The notes under the pieces were generated by a model. That model was given only the letters and a program-made list of their open reading frames with translations, ran no database searches and had not been told where the DNA came from. The position numbers and the translations under genes were made by a program. From NCBI GenBank assembly GCA_023388495.1, contig JAEWGC010000030.1:1-29820 (forward strand): a stretch of DNA of 29,820 nt, given 5' to 3'. Below, piece after piece: positions 7,480 to 14,986 of this stretch. Source of the DNA: Bacillota bacterium (lineage in GTDB: Bacteria > Bacillota > Clostridia > Tissierellales > Tissierellaceae). Numbering within the stretch: position 1 is the stretch's first letter; every line of letters starts with the position of its first letter.

Positions 7480-9831
7480 TTATATTTCTCTTAATTTTTT
7501 CAATATCATTTTTTGCTCTACTGAAGCCACTAGTCTTCTAGTGTAAGCCACTGTATCAGGGTTAACGCTCATGCTATCGATTCCTTCTTCAACAAGGAAC
7601 TGTGCAAATTCTGGATATTGACTAGGACCTTGACCACAAATGGAAATAGTCTTTCCATATTTATGTGCTGCCTTTATAAGAATTGATATAGCTCTTTTTA
7701 CAGCTTCATTTCTTTCATCAAAATATCCCATGTTGTTAAGTATTCCAGAGTCCCTATCTGCTCCCATTACTAATTGAGTTAAATCATTGCTTCCTATACT
7801 AAATCCATCTACCATTTGAGCAAATTCTTCAGCCTCAAATACTACTGATGGTACTTCTGCCATTATCCAAATCTTAAAGTTTTTATCTTGAACTAATCCT
7901 TCTTCTGCCATTATTTCCTTTACTTTCTTTAACTCCCATGTAGTTCTTACAAAAGGTAACATTGCATATACATTTGTTAAACCAAATTCTTCTCTAACTT
8001 TCTTTAATGCTCTACACTCCAATCTAAATCCTTCTTCATATTCTGGTGAAATATATCTAGAAACACCTCTCCAACCAATCATTGGATTTGCCTCTATTGG
8101 CTCTACTTCATCTCCACCCTTTAATCCTCTAAATTCATTGGTTCTAAAATCTGACATTCTAACAACCACTGGTCTTGGGTAAATTTCTCCTGCTACCATT
8201 TGAATTCCTTCAGCCATCTTATCTATTAATAATTGTCCTTGGCCTGTTTTCACTAAATACATTGGATGAGCACCAATCATATTAGTAAAGATAAATTCTG
8301 TTCTCATTAGACCAATACCATCTAAAGGTAGATTTTTATATCTTCCTATTAGTGAAGGTTCTCCCAAGTTCATATATATCTTTGTAGCTGTAATAGGCGC
8401 AAGACTAGCTAGTATCTCTTCACTAATTCCTACAGCTCCACCTTCTACTTTCTTTTCTTCCTTTTCTTCTAGTACAGAACCTTCATAAACTACTCCTCTA
8501 CTTGCATCAACAGTTACTTCTAATCCTTCTGCTAATATTACACTAGCATTTTTCGCACCTACTATACAAGGTATACCAAGTTCTCTAGATACTATGGCGG
8601 CATGACAAGTTCTACCACCATCATCTGTAACTACAGCTGCTGCCTTTCTCATAGCAGGGACCATATCAGGATTTGTCATTACTGTAACTAAAATATCTCC
8701 ATCTTCTACTCTTCCAATTTCAGATATATCTTTAATATTTCTAACCTTTCCTCTACCAATTCCAGGGGATGCTGGTAGTCCTCTAACAAGCATTTTTAAT
8801 TCTTTTTGTTCTTTAACTTCACTCACATTAACATCTCCTTTTAAAGTAGTTATTGGTCTTGATTGTAATATATATAATTTCTGAGTATCTTTATCAAATC
8901 CCCACTCTATATCTTGGTGGCTACCATACATTTCTTCTATCTTAATTCCGTAATTTACTAAAGTCATTATTTCTTCATCTGATAAACATTGGCTCTCTAC
9001 CTTATCTTGACCTAGATAATCTGCAACTTTTATTTCTGCAGTTCCTACTCCGTCTTTTCTCTTTACTACCATAATATTTTTTTCTGCAATATGTTTTTCC
9101 ATTACTTCCTTGGATTTCTTATTTACTAAGTACTCATCAGGTGTAACTGTTCCAGATACTACTGCTTCTCCTAGTCCCCAACTTGCATTTATCATTATCT
9201 CATTGGTATTGCTATTTACAGGATTTGCTGTAAACATAACCCCAGCCTTACCACTATTTACCATCTTCTGAATTACAACAGATAATGAAACATCAAAATG
9301 TTCAAAGTCTTGCTTTACTCTATAATAAATAGCTCTGGCCGTCCAAAGGGATGCCCAGCACTTTCTAACATATTTAATTAATTCTTCTTCACCACTTATG
9401 TGTAAGTAAGTATCTTGTTGACCTGCAAATGATGCCTCAGGTAAATCCTCCGCAGTTGCCGAAGATCTTACAGCTACCTCTGGATTAGTTAGATTAATTT
9501 TTCTACTAAACTCTCTATAAGCTGAAATAATCTCTTTCTTTAAATCATCTGGTATTTCACCCCTATTAATTCTATCTTGAATGGCTTTGCTTGCATTTTG
9601 AAGCATATCGGAATTTTCTTCATCTAATCCTCTAATTAATTCTTTAATTATTTCATCTAACTCTGCATAATCAATAAAATGAGTATAGGCCCCAGCAGTT
9701 ACACAAAATCCAGGTGGCACATCTAGACCTTTTTGAGTAAGCTCTCCCAAATTTGCCCCTTTTCCTCCTACAACTGGAATATCATTTTTATCAATCTCAT
9801 CAAACCATTTTATATACTTATATTCGCTCAT
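7480..9831 (-). CDS. ppsA: Phosphoenolpyruvate synthase
   Basis: A 783-residue enzyme that converts pyruvate, ATP and water to PEP, AMP and phosphate (gluconeogenesis). Domains in order: an N-terminal ATP-grasp-like PPDK_N domain (KGANLGELTQKGLDVPPGFCVTAGAY; AVRSSATAEDLPEASFAGQQDTYL); a swivelling phosphohistidine domain with catalytic His410 in GGRTCHAAIVSRELGIPCIVG; and a C-terminal TIM barrel with FIFTNMIGAHPMYL, GGDEVEPIEANPMIGWRG, FSIGSNDLTQLVMGADRDS and the catalytic Cys732 in ISICGQGPS. Length matches the family (about 790), and TFANP/EIMIN segments favour PEP synthase over PPDK, which is longer. It stands alone with its own promoter and terminator. No PpsR-type regulatory kinase gene is visible. 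Start ATG at 9831 follows AGGAGG. Confidence 0.96.
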   Translation of the reverse strand: MSEYKYIKWFDEIDKNDIPVVGGKGANLGELTQKGLDVPPGFCVTAGAYTHFIDYAELDEIIKELIRGLDEENSDMLQNASKAIQDRINRGEIPDDLKKEIISAYREFSRKINLTNPEVAVRSSATAEDLPEASFAGQQDTYLHISGEEELIKYVRKCWASLWTARAIYYRVKQDFEHFDVSLSVVIQKMVNSGKAGVMFTANPVNSNTNEIMINASWGLGEAVVSGTVTPDEYLVNKKSKEVMEKHIAEKNIMVVKRKDGVGTAEIKVADYLGQDKVESQCLSDEEIMTLVNYGIKIEEMYGSHQDIEWGFDKDTQKLYILQSRPITTLKGDVNVSEVKEQKELKMLVRGLPASPGIGRGKVRNIKDISEIGRVEDGDILVTVMTNPDMVPAMRKAAAVVTDDGGRTCHAAIVSRELGIPCIVGAKNASVILAEGLEVTVDASRGVVYEGSVLEEKEEKKVEGGAVGISEEILASLAPITATKIYMNLGEPSLIGRYKNLPLDGIGLMRTEFIFTNMIGAHPMYLVKTGQGQLLIDKMAEGIQMVAGEIYPRPVVVRMSDFRTNEFRGLKGGDEVEPIEANPMIGWRGVSRYISPEYEEGFRLECRALKKVREEFGLTNVYAMLPFVRTTWELKKVKEIMAEEGLVQDKNFKIWIMAEVPSVVFEAEEFAQMVDGFSIGSNDLTQLVMGADRDSGILNNMGYFDERNEAVKRAISILIKAAHKYGKTISICGQGPSQYPEFAQFLVEEGIDSMSVNPDTVAYTRRLVASVEQKMILKKLREI

Positions 9832-9864
9832 TAGTATATCCTCCTATTTGCTTTTATATTATAT

Positions 9865-9873
9865 ATTATAACA
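9865..9873 (-). promoter_or_regulatory. Extended -10 promoter of ppsA
   Basis: The minus strand reads TGTTATAAT: a perfect TATAAT with the TGn extension. It starts transcription about 27 nt before the ppsA start codon. No good -35 hexamer is seen, as is common for extended -10 promoters. Confidence 0.6.
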
Positions 9874-9969
9874 CATATACTTAAATGTGCTATACTATTA
9901 GTTATTTTTTTTAGATTTATTTTGTTAATTATTTTTAATATTTTACCCATAATTGTTAGTGATATCAAA

Positions 9970-10000
9970 AAGAAAAAAATCCCGTATAAAACGGGATTTT
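9970..10000 (-). terminator. Intrinsic terminator of the 68-residue protein gene
   Basis: A 10-bp stem AAAATCCCGT / ACGGGATTTT (9976-9985 with 9991-10000) encloses a 5-nt loop. On the minus strand the T-run extends as TTTTTTTCTTTTTG. It begins 15 nt after the stop of the gene at 10015. Confidence 0.85.
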
Positions 10001-10014
10001 GTCCATAGGTATAT

Positions 10015-10221
10015 TTAGAAGAATCCTTCTCCGCAAAATAGTATTACTAAAAGAAGGAAGAAGAATAATAATGAGTCATCCTCTCTATCATTAAAGCATC
10101 CTGAATTGCAAAATATAATAACTAATATCAGGAAGAAAAATAATAGCGAATCATCATTACAACCAAATCTGTCAAATATACCTCCTCTATTTTCTCTTCT
10201 TACGCCTAATTCTTCAGTCAT
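10015..10221 (-). CDS. Small two-module hydrophobic protein, possibly spore-associated
   Basis: A 68-residue protein made of a charged head (MTEELGVRRENRGGIFDRFG) and two near-identical hydrophobic modules: DDSLLFFFLILVIIFC and DDSLLFFFLLLVILFC. They are separated by a short Cys/Asp/Asn loop. The duplication is also visible in DNA: 10033-10080 and 10108-10155 match at about 38 of 48 positions, offset 75 nt. Each module is long enough to span or enter a membrane, suggesting a hairpin. The start is ATG at 10221, with AAGGAGG in front; an upstream ATG at 10251 has no such site. A sigma-K-like promoter upstream hints at mother-cell sporulation expression. I recognise no named family; similar small proteins occur widely in clostridia. 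Function unknown. Confidence 0.75.
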   Translation of the reverse strand: MTEELGVRRENRGGIFDRFGCNDDSLLFFFLILVIIFCNSGCFNDREDDSLLFFFLLLVILFCGEGFF

Positions 10222-10253
10222 TATAATAACCTCCTTGTATTTATTCCTCACTG

Positions 10254-10281
10254 TATTTTATGAAATTACCATATAAGTGGT
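10254..10281 (-). promoter_or_regulatory. Sigma-K-like promoter of the 68-residue protein gene
   Basis: The minus strand has CATAAAATA (10262-10254), an exact match to the sigma-K -10 consensus CATAnnnTA, with AC 17 nt upstream at 10281-10280. The predicted start is about 26 nt from the ATG. No vegetative promoter of similar quality was seen. The consensus is short, so this is suggestive only. Confidence 0.4.
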
Positions 10282-10301
10282 TACTAAAATTCAATTATTT
10301 A

Positions 10302-10330
10302 TTGTATAAAAAAAGTCAAATTGCTTATAT
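10302..10330 (+). promoter_or_regulatory. Likely promoter of the DUF378 gene
   Basis: TTGTAT (10302-10307) and TTATAT (10325-10330) are 17 nt apart on the plus strand. The ATG follows about 30 nt downstream, with GGGAGG ahead of it. Confidence 0.55.
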
Positions 10331-10359
10331 TAAGTATATAAATCTTAGGGAGGTCTAAT

Positions 10360-10563
10360 ATGGATAAATTAGCTTTAATACTTGTAATCGTAGGCGCTTT
10401 TAACTGGGGGATTATATCATTATTTAATATTGATTTAGTTGCCACTATATTTGGAGGATCTAACTCAGTATTAAGTAGGATAGTATATGGACTTGTGGGT
10501 CTTGCAGGAATTTACTCAATTAAATTCTTAATGACTGACAGAAATAGAGAGAGGATAGATTAA
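10360..10563 (+). CDS. yuzA: DUF378 family small membrane protein (YuzA-like)
   Basis: A 67-residue protein with two predicted membrane segments: LALILVIVGAFNWGIISLFNIDLVATIFGG and VLSRIVYGLVGLAGIYSI. The GAFNWG motif after the first helix and the YxLVGLAGIYSI second helix are the signature of DUF378, typified by B. subtilis YuzA; the biochemical role is unknown. It ends in a basic/acidic tail (MTDRNRERID) whose codons form the left arm of a long palindrome, with the TAA stop at the palindrome centre. The gene is divergent from the 68-residue gene and convergent with pmbA. Start ATG at 10360 follows GGGAGG. Confidence 0.9.
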   Translation: MDKLALILVIVGAFNWGIISLFNIDLVATIFGGSNSVLSRIVYGLVGLAGIYSIKFLMTDRNRERID

Positions 10564-10583
10564 TCTATCCTCTCTCTATTTCT
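10540..10583. terminator. 44-nt perfect palindrome between convergent DUF378 and pmbA genes
   Basis: Bases 10540-10561 are followed by their exact reverse complement, centred on GATTAATC. A hairpin of about 20 bp is expected on either strand. The DUF378 stop (10561-10563) is at its centre, and its right end overlaps the pmbA stop codon (10584-10582). It probably serves as a bidirectional 3' end, though neither side has a long U-tract. Confidence 0.7.
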
Positions 10584-11931
10584 ATTCTCCTGAAACCGAT
10601 ATACTTTTTACTTTTATAGAAGGTGAACCTACATATCCACCCATAGGTAGCCCAAATTCCAAATCACTACCTATTTCTTCTATATTCATTAATGTTTCAA
10701 AAAAGTTTGATGCTATAGTTATTTGATTAATTGGTCTTTTAATCTTTCCATCTTCTATTTCATATCCATGTGCAGATAGAGAATAATCCCCAGATACTTG
10801 ATTTAAACCAGCATGTAATCCTTCCACATTAGTTATATATATACCTTTGTTTATACTTCCAATTAACTCTTCAAATGTTTTATTACCCTTTTCTATATAT
10901 AAATTAGTAGGTAATATAGATACTGCTGACTTGTATGATCTTCTACTTCCATTTCCTGTGGATTCTACACCATCTTTATTTGCTGACTTTAAGTTATATA
11001 GGTATGAATTTAAAACCCCATTATCTATAATCTTCTTGTAAGAAGTCTTACAACCTTCATCGTCAAATGCACGAGTAGCAAATCCATCCTTTAAAAACGG
11101 ATCATCAACTATAGTAAGCATATCATTGGCTACTTTAGAACCCACTTTATCCTTCAATAAAGAGAAACCTTTTTGTACATTCTCTGCCGATAAAATTGGA
11201 GTAAAGGCCGATAGAATATTTGCAAAAACAGTATTTTTAAATACAACTGGATAACTATCTGATTTAATAGCACTTGCTCCCAGCATAGATATTCCTTCAT
11301 CTACTGCTTCCTTAGCAATCTCCTTGTAATCAATATCTTTGAGGTCGTTAAACATTCTATAGGATGAACCAGTCTTTGTATCTTCTCCATCCTTTAAAAT
11401 TACAGCTATATAACAAAATGCTCCACTGAATTTATCAGATAAATCCACACCTTTAGTATTTATTATAAATCTATCGCTTTCAAATTCTTGATAAACGCAA
11501 ACTTGTATAGAGGAAACTCTATTATCCAGGCTCAAGGCTTCTTCTTCCAGATTCTTTAAAAAAGTAATCTTATCTTCCATAGGAGTTTTTGATAAATTAC
11601 CATTGTAATTATCTATTTCTTCATATTTATCTGAGCCAGAGAATATTATCTCTTTATCTAGAGAGTCAATATATTTACTATTTTCATAGGCTTCCTCAAC
11701 TAGCATATCTATAGAAGATTCATCTATTTTCTCCGTATATGAATATCCCATTTTATCATTATATATTCCTCTTAAAGACAATCCTCCAGATTCTGAGATA
11801 CTATATTTGTCTATTTCTCCATTAAATACACCTATTTCAGTTTCCTTAGAACGTTGTATAAAAACTTCTAGGTCTTCCATCTTCTCTTTACCTTTTTGGA
11901 GTATCTTATTTGCAAGTAATCTATAATCCAT
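10582..11931 (-). CDS. pmbA: TldD/PmbA family protein, PmbA (TldE) subunit
   Basis: A 449-residue partner of TldD. Family markers include the N-terminal IGVFNGEIDKYSISESGGLSLRGIYNDKMGYSYTE region and C-terminal LYNLKSANKDGVESTGNGSRRSYKS, INKGIYITNVEGLHAGLNQVSGDYSLSAHGYEIEDGK and RPINQITIASNFFETLMNIEEIGSDLEF. It lacks the HExxxH zinc motif, as expected for the non-catalytic PmbA half. In E. coli the TldD-TldE heterodimer degrades unfolded peptides and processes microcin B17 precursor. I chose the ATG at 11931 because AAAGGGGG lies 9 nt upstream, inside the end of tldD, and it starts 1 nt after the tldD stop. In-frame starts at 11940 and 11958 are less well placed. Tight coupling supports a stoichiometric complex. 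Confidence 0.93.
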   Translation of the reverse strand: MDYRLLANKILQKGKEKMEDLEVFIQRSKETEIGVFNGEIDKYSISESGGLSLRGIYNDKMGYSYTEKIDESSIDMLVEEAYENSKYIDSLDKEIIFSGSDKYEEIDNYNGNLSKTPMEDKITFLKNLEEEALSLDNRVSSIQVCVYQEFESDRFIINTKGVDLSDKFSGAFCYIAVILKDGEDTKTGSSYRMFNDLKDIDYKEIAKEAVDEGISMLGASAIKSDSYPVVFKNTVFANILSAFTPILSAENVQKGFSLLKDKVGSKVANDMLTIVDDPFLKDGFATRAFDDEGCKTSYKKIIDNGVLNSYLYNLKSANKDGVESTGNGSRRSYKSAVSILPTNLYIEKGNKTFEELIGSINKGIYITNVEGLHAGLNQVSGDYSLSAHGYEIEDGKIKRPINQITIASNFFETLMNIEEIGSDLEFGLPMGGYVGSPSIKVKSISVSGE

Positions 11932-11932
11932 A

Positions 11933-13324
11933 TTATTCATCCCCCTTTCTTCCACCAACTGTTATGGATTTTATCCTAAGAGGAGGTTGACCAAGCCCTG
12001 CAGGTATGGAACCACTATCTGCACCACACATACCTTGACCTAAGGATAAATCATTTCCTACCATATCAATAAGCTCTAATACCTTGAGGCCGTTACCTAT
12101 TAATGTAGCTCCCCTTACAGGCTTTAATATCTTTCCATTTTCTACTAAGTAGCCTTCCATAACTGCAAAGTTAAAATCTCCAGTAGCTGGGTTTACAGAG
12201 CCTCCGCCTAGTTTTTTAGCATATAGACCCTTTTCAGTATTAACTATTATTTCTTCTAGATTAGAATCACCTTTAGCTATATAAGTATTATTCATTCTAG
12301 ATGTTGGAGCAAATTTATAGGACTGTCTCCTACCTGATCCCGTAGACTCCATCCCCATTCTTCTGCCATTTAATTTATCTATTAAATATGATTTTAAAAT
12401 TCCATTTTCAATAAGTATATTTTTTTGTGTTGGAGTACCTTCATCATCTATATTTGTAGTTCCCCATTCATTTATCATAGTCCCGTCATCTATTGCAGTT
12501 AATAAAGGTGACGCTACTAATTGTCCTATTTTATTTGCAAAGACTGATGTCCCCTTAGATACAAAGGCTGCTTCTAGTGCATGTCCGCATGCCTCGTGGA
12601 ATAGCACTCCACCAAATTCATTATCCATAATAACTGGCATAACACCTGATGGACAATGCTCTGCATATACAGAAGTTTTAGCAATCCTTGAAGCTTCTCT
12701 TGCTACCTCTTCTACATTAATCTTATCAAAGAATTCAAATCCCATAGATGCACCTGGACCATAAAATCCTTGTTGCATTTCTCCATCCTTGGATGCGACT
12801 GATGCAACTGAAAATCTAGTCCTAACTCTCTTATCCTCTGCAATTAGTCCATCCGTATTGGCTATAAGTACATTTTGCTCTTCATCAAGATAATTTACTG
12901 TTACCTGAGATATAACTGGATCATAGTTTTTTGCAGCTTCATAACCCTTTTTCATTAATTCTATTTTATTTCTTTTCTGAACTGAAGATGGCATTATTTT
13001 AATAGGGTTATAATTGCCTATATTAGGCTTCATAAAGCTTAACTTTAAATCAATTGCTGCACCTTGTAAAGCCGCCGCTGCTTCCTTAGCAACCTTTATT
13101 AAGTTATTTTCTGTAGCATCATTAGTATAGGCATAAATACAGTTTAGCTTATCGAATATTCTAATGCCTACTCCAAAGTCTCTACCTGATATATTGTTGT
13201 CTATAAGTCCTCCAACTAACCTAATGCTAGAATTATATTTATCCTCTACAAAGATCTCTGCAAAGTCTCCGCCTCTAGATAAAGCTGCACAAAGTACATT
13301 TTCTATTATTTTTTTATCTAGCAA
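11933..13324 (-). CDS. tldD: TldD family zinc metalloprotease
   Basis: A 463-residue protein with the TldD active-site helix FHEACGHALEA: His243, Glu244 and His248 form HExxxH. Other family marks are GVGIRIFDKLNCIYAYTND, EWGTTNIDDEGTPTQKNILIENGILKSYL, RMGMESTGSGRRQSYKFAPTSRMNNTYI, GDFNFAVMEGYLVENGKI and GMCGADSGSIPAGLGQPPLRI. It should form a heterodimer with PmbA and cleave unfolded or small peptides inside its chamber. The start is TTG at 13324, supported by AGGGAGGGG just upstream; no better ATG exists. Together with pmbA it fills the operon. No ribosomally made peptide or modification enzyme lies beside it, so the natural substrate is unknown. Confidence 0.94.
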   Translation of the reverse strand: MLDKKIIENVLCAALSRGGDFAEIFVEDKYNSSIRLVGGLIDNNISGRDFGVGIRIFDKLNCIYAYTNDATENNLIKVAKEAAAALQGAAIDLKLSFMKPNIGNYNPIKIMPSSVQKRNKIELMKKGYEAAKNYDPVISQVTVNYLDEEQNVLIANTDGLIAEDKRVRTRFSVASVASKDGEMQQGFYGPGASMGFEFFDKINVEEVAREASRIAKTSVYAEHCPSGVMPVIMDNEFGGVLFHEACGHALEAAFVSKGTSVFANKIGQLVASPLLTAIDDGTMINEWGTTNIDDEGTPTQKNILIENGILKSYLIDKLNGRRMGMESTGSGRRQSYKFAPTSRMNNTYIAKGDSNLEEIIVNTEKGLYAKKLGGGSVNPATGDFNFAVMEGYLVENGKILKPVRGATLIGNGLKVLELIDMVGNDLSLGQGMCGADSGSIPAGLGQPPLRIKSITVGGRKGDE

Positions 13325-13356
13325 GAAAACCCCTCCCTTTATTTGTATTTACAACT

Positions 13357-13385
13357 ATTATATAACATTATTTCGAGACTTGAAA
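13357..13385 (-). promoter_or_regulatory. Probable promoter of tldD-pmbA
   Basis: A perfect TATAAT occurs on the minus strand at 13362-13357, about 33 nt upstream of the TTG start. TTTCAA, a weak -35, is 17 nt further upstream. Confidence 0.5.
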
Positions 13386-13410
13386 GACTTTTTAGAAAAA
13401 AAAGAAAATT

Positions 13411-13439
13411 AAAAAACAGCAGAATATCTGCCGTTTTTT
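13411..13439 (-). terminator. Terminator of the 65-residue protein gene
   Basis: AAAAAAC-A-GCAGA pairs with TCTGC-C-GTTTTTT around a 3-nt loop, with one internal mismatch. On the minus strand it ends in TTTTTTAATTTTC. It overlaps the stop codon of the gene at 13438. Confidence 0.75.
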
Positions 13440-13635
13440 AAAATATATCACCTATGAAGAACAATAATATAAGTATCCATATTATGCTGTCGCCTTCAAA
13501 AATTCCTCCAAGACCTCCACGCCCTCCATGACAGTGATCACGATCACAATCCTTATCATTACCTAATAATAAAAATATTAGAATAATAATTAAAATTATA
13601 TTGTTATCTTTTCCACCAAATAAACCCTCTAGCAT
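13438..13635 (-). CDS. Small hydrophobic protein with Cys/His/Gly-rich middle
   Basis: A 65-residue protein with the same design as the one at 10015-10221: two hydrophobic modules, each preceded by an acidic or amide residue (DNNIILIIILIFLLLG and GDSIIWILILLFFIGD). They are joined by a polar loop, GNDKDCDRDHCHGGRGG, rich in Cys, His and Asp, which could bind metal. No named family is recognised. The ATG at 13635 has AGAGGAGG 7 nt upstream, but that site sits in the 3' arm of a long hairpin formed with sequence just after the CYTH stop codon, so translation from read-through mRNA could be blocked. Probably a membrane or spore-coat component; this is inference from composition only. Confidence 0.7.
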   Translation of the reverse strand: MLEGLFGGKDNNIILIIILIFLLLGNDKDCDRDHCHGGRGGLGGIFEGDSIIWILILLFFIGDIF

Positions 13636-13638
13636 AAC

Positions 13639-13688
13639 AAAACCTCCTCTAATTAGATTAATACATATTATTCTAATGAGGAGGTTTT
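13639..13688 (-). terminator. Long hairpin at the CYTH gene end that includes the next gene's ribosome-binding site
   Basis: An 11-bp perfect arm pair (AAAACCTCCTC at 13639-13649 with GAGGAGGTTTT at 13678-13688) extends by six more pairs past a 2-nt bulge; the loop is 14 nt. On the minus strand the 3' arm carries GAGGAGG, the ribosome-binding site of the 65-residue gene, and the 5' arm is an anti-Shine-Dalgarno copy. It starts 2 nt after the CYTH stop. There is only a short T4 run, so it may act as terminator, translational lock, or both. Confidence 0.7.
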
Positions 13689-13690
13689 GG

Positions 13691-14233
13691 TTACAATAGG
13701 TTTTTTTCTTTTCTTAGTTCCACTATGGATTTAGTAGAAATATCTTCCTTTGGAATATTAAGTAATTTAATTATATCTTCAAGTTGATGTTCATCATTAA
13801 CTTCAATCTCCATATATGGATAGGGATAAGTTAAATCATCCCATTTATCTAAATCAAATCTTACATCATTTAAAGCATATGAAGTTCTTTCCTTGAAACC
13901 TTCTTGGATTACATAATAGCCTAAAGATTTAAGAATTTCCAGCATAGCATCTTTATCAGATATATCCGTGTTTATTTCAATATTTTCTCTAATACCTTCT
14001 CTATTAATGTTCTTCTTCATAGTTAATGTAAGCTTAACATTATTGGTTAAGATAGACTTTGTCTCTCTTATCCTCAAGTAGCTATCTAAGCTATTTTGAA
14101 TGAAATTTTCTTTTGAATCAATTAACGTATTCACTTGAAGTTCTCTATCTATTAATATAGCACCTAAATCTATTAGCTTTGACTCCATATCTTCTAAGTT
14201 TATATTTAAAATCTTTACCTCTAGCTCTTTCAT
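13691..14233 (-). CDS. CYTH domain protein (class IV adenylate cyclase / triphosphatase family)
   Basis: A 180-residue protein beginning MKELEVKILN, which carries the CYTH signature ExExK (Glu3, Glu5, Lys7) at the N-terminus. Further family charged strands follow: SYLRIRETKS, KLTLTMKKNI, ENIEINTDIS, KERTSYALNDVRFDLDKWDDL and a late PYMEIEVND. CYTH proteins form a tunnel that binds triphosphates with divalent metal; members hydrolyse thiamine triphosphate or inorganic triphosphate, or make cAMP. The sequence does not decide which. I chose ATG 14233 because GGAGGGA is 6 nt upstream; the ATG at 14245 would put that site inside the coding region. It follows nagB by 14 nt and is probably co-transcribed with it. 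Confidence 0.85.
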   Translation of the reverse strand: MKELEVKILNINLEDMESKLIDLGAILIDRELQVNTLIDSKENFIQNSLDSYLRIRETKSILTNNVKLTLTMKKNINREGIRENIEINTDISDKDAMLEILKSLGYYVIQEGFKERTSYALNDVRFDLDKWDDLTYPYPYMEIEVNDEHQLEDIIKLLNIPKEDISTKSIVELRKEKNLL

Positions 14234-14247
14234 CTTTCCCTCCATAA

Positions 14248-14973
14248 TTAACCATTATAGGCTGCTTCATCAACAATAACTGTTACATCAGGATGAAGAA
14301 GTAAAAAAGATACCGGTAACTGAGTAGTTACTTTGTTTTCATTTAGGAGTCTTTTTATAACTGGAGCTTTTTTTACTCCGTTAGCCAATAATATTATTTT
14401 TCTTGCCTTTAATATACTACCCATTCCCACCGTAATTGCTGTTTTTGGTACTTCCTCAATTGAATCAAAAAACCTAGAATTAACTTCTATAGTATCTTCT
14501 GTTAGTTTTACAATATTTGTACCTACAGACAAAGCCTCATCTGGTTCATTAAAAGCTATATGACCATTCTCCCCTATTCCCAATACTTGAATATCTATTC
14601 TACCAGCTTTTTCTATCATTTCATCATATATTTTACAGTATTCTTCCATATTTTCCGCTTTTCCATCAGGCACATAAGTATTTTCCTTATTAATGTTTAT
14701 ATGATTAAAAAGTTCATTATTCATAAAATATCTATAGCTACTTGGATGGTCAGGAGAAAGCCCTACGTACTCATCTAAATTAAAGGTCTTAACTTTAGAT
14801 AAATCTAGCCCATCTTCCTTACAGGCTCTTATTATCTCTTTATACATTCCAATTGGCGTGCTTCCTGTTGCTAAACCTAGAACAATATCTGGTTTTTTTG
14901 ATATAGCTTCTATAAATATCTCTCCTGCTTTTTTACTCATGGATTCATAATCTTTTTCAACTAATACTTTCAT
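14248..14973 (-). CDS. nagB: Glucosamine-6-phosphate deaminase
   Basis: A 241-residue enzyme converting glucosamine 6-phosphate to fructose 6-phosphate and ammonia. Motifs: phosphate loop GLATGSTPIGMY, NLDEYVGLSPDHPSSYRYFM with catalytic Asp67, and GIGENGHIAFNEP with catalytic His138 and Glu143, followed by TAITVGMGSILKARKIILLANG near the C-terminus. The length matches the shorter Bacillus/clostridial NagB, which lacks the C-terminal allosteric extension of the E. coli enzyme. nagA and the amino-sugar regulator are not adjacent; instead it lies between a metallophosphoesterase and a CYTH gene. The ATG at 14973 has GGGAGTG upstream. The 13-nt gap to the preceding gene indicates co-transcription. 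Confidence 0.96.
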   Translation of the reverse strand: MKVLVEKDYESMSKKAGEIFIEAISKKPDIVLGLATGSTPIGMYKEIIRACKEDGLDLSKVKTFNLDEYVGLSPDHPSSYRYFMNNELFNHININKENTYVPDGKAENMEEYCKIYDEMIEKAGRIDIQVLGIGENGHIAFNEPDEALSVGTNIVKLTEDTIEVNSRFFDSIEEVPKTAITVGMGSILKARKIILLANGVKKAPVIKRLLNENKVTTQLPVSFLLLHPDVTVIVDEAAYNG

Positions 14974-14986
14974 CGTTTTTCACTCC

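Noticed and set aside
10033..10155. Possible CRISPR-like or mobile repeat
   Set aside because: Only two copies 75 nt apart, in frame within one gene; explained by a protein-module duplication.
11933..13324. Ribosomal-peptide maturation locus around tldD-pmbA
   Set aside because: No precursor peptide with leader, cyclodehydratase, radical SAM or dedicated exporter lies beside it; the small hydrophobic proteins do not look like such precursors.
13640..13700. Sigma-K or sigma-E promoter for the 65-residue gene
   Set aside because: The nearest match (CATTAGAAT) has a mismatch in CATA and no AC at proper spacing.
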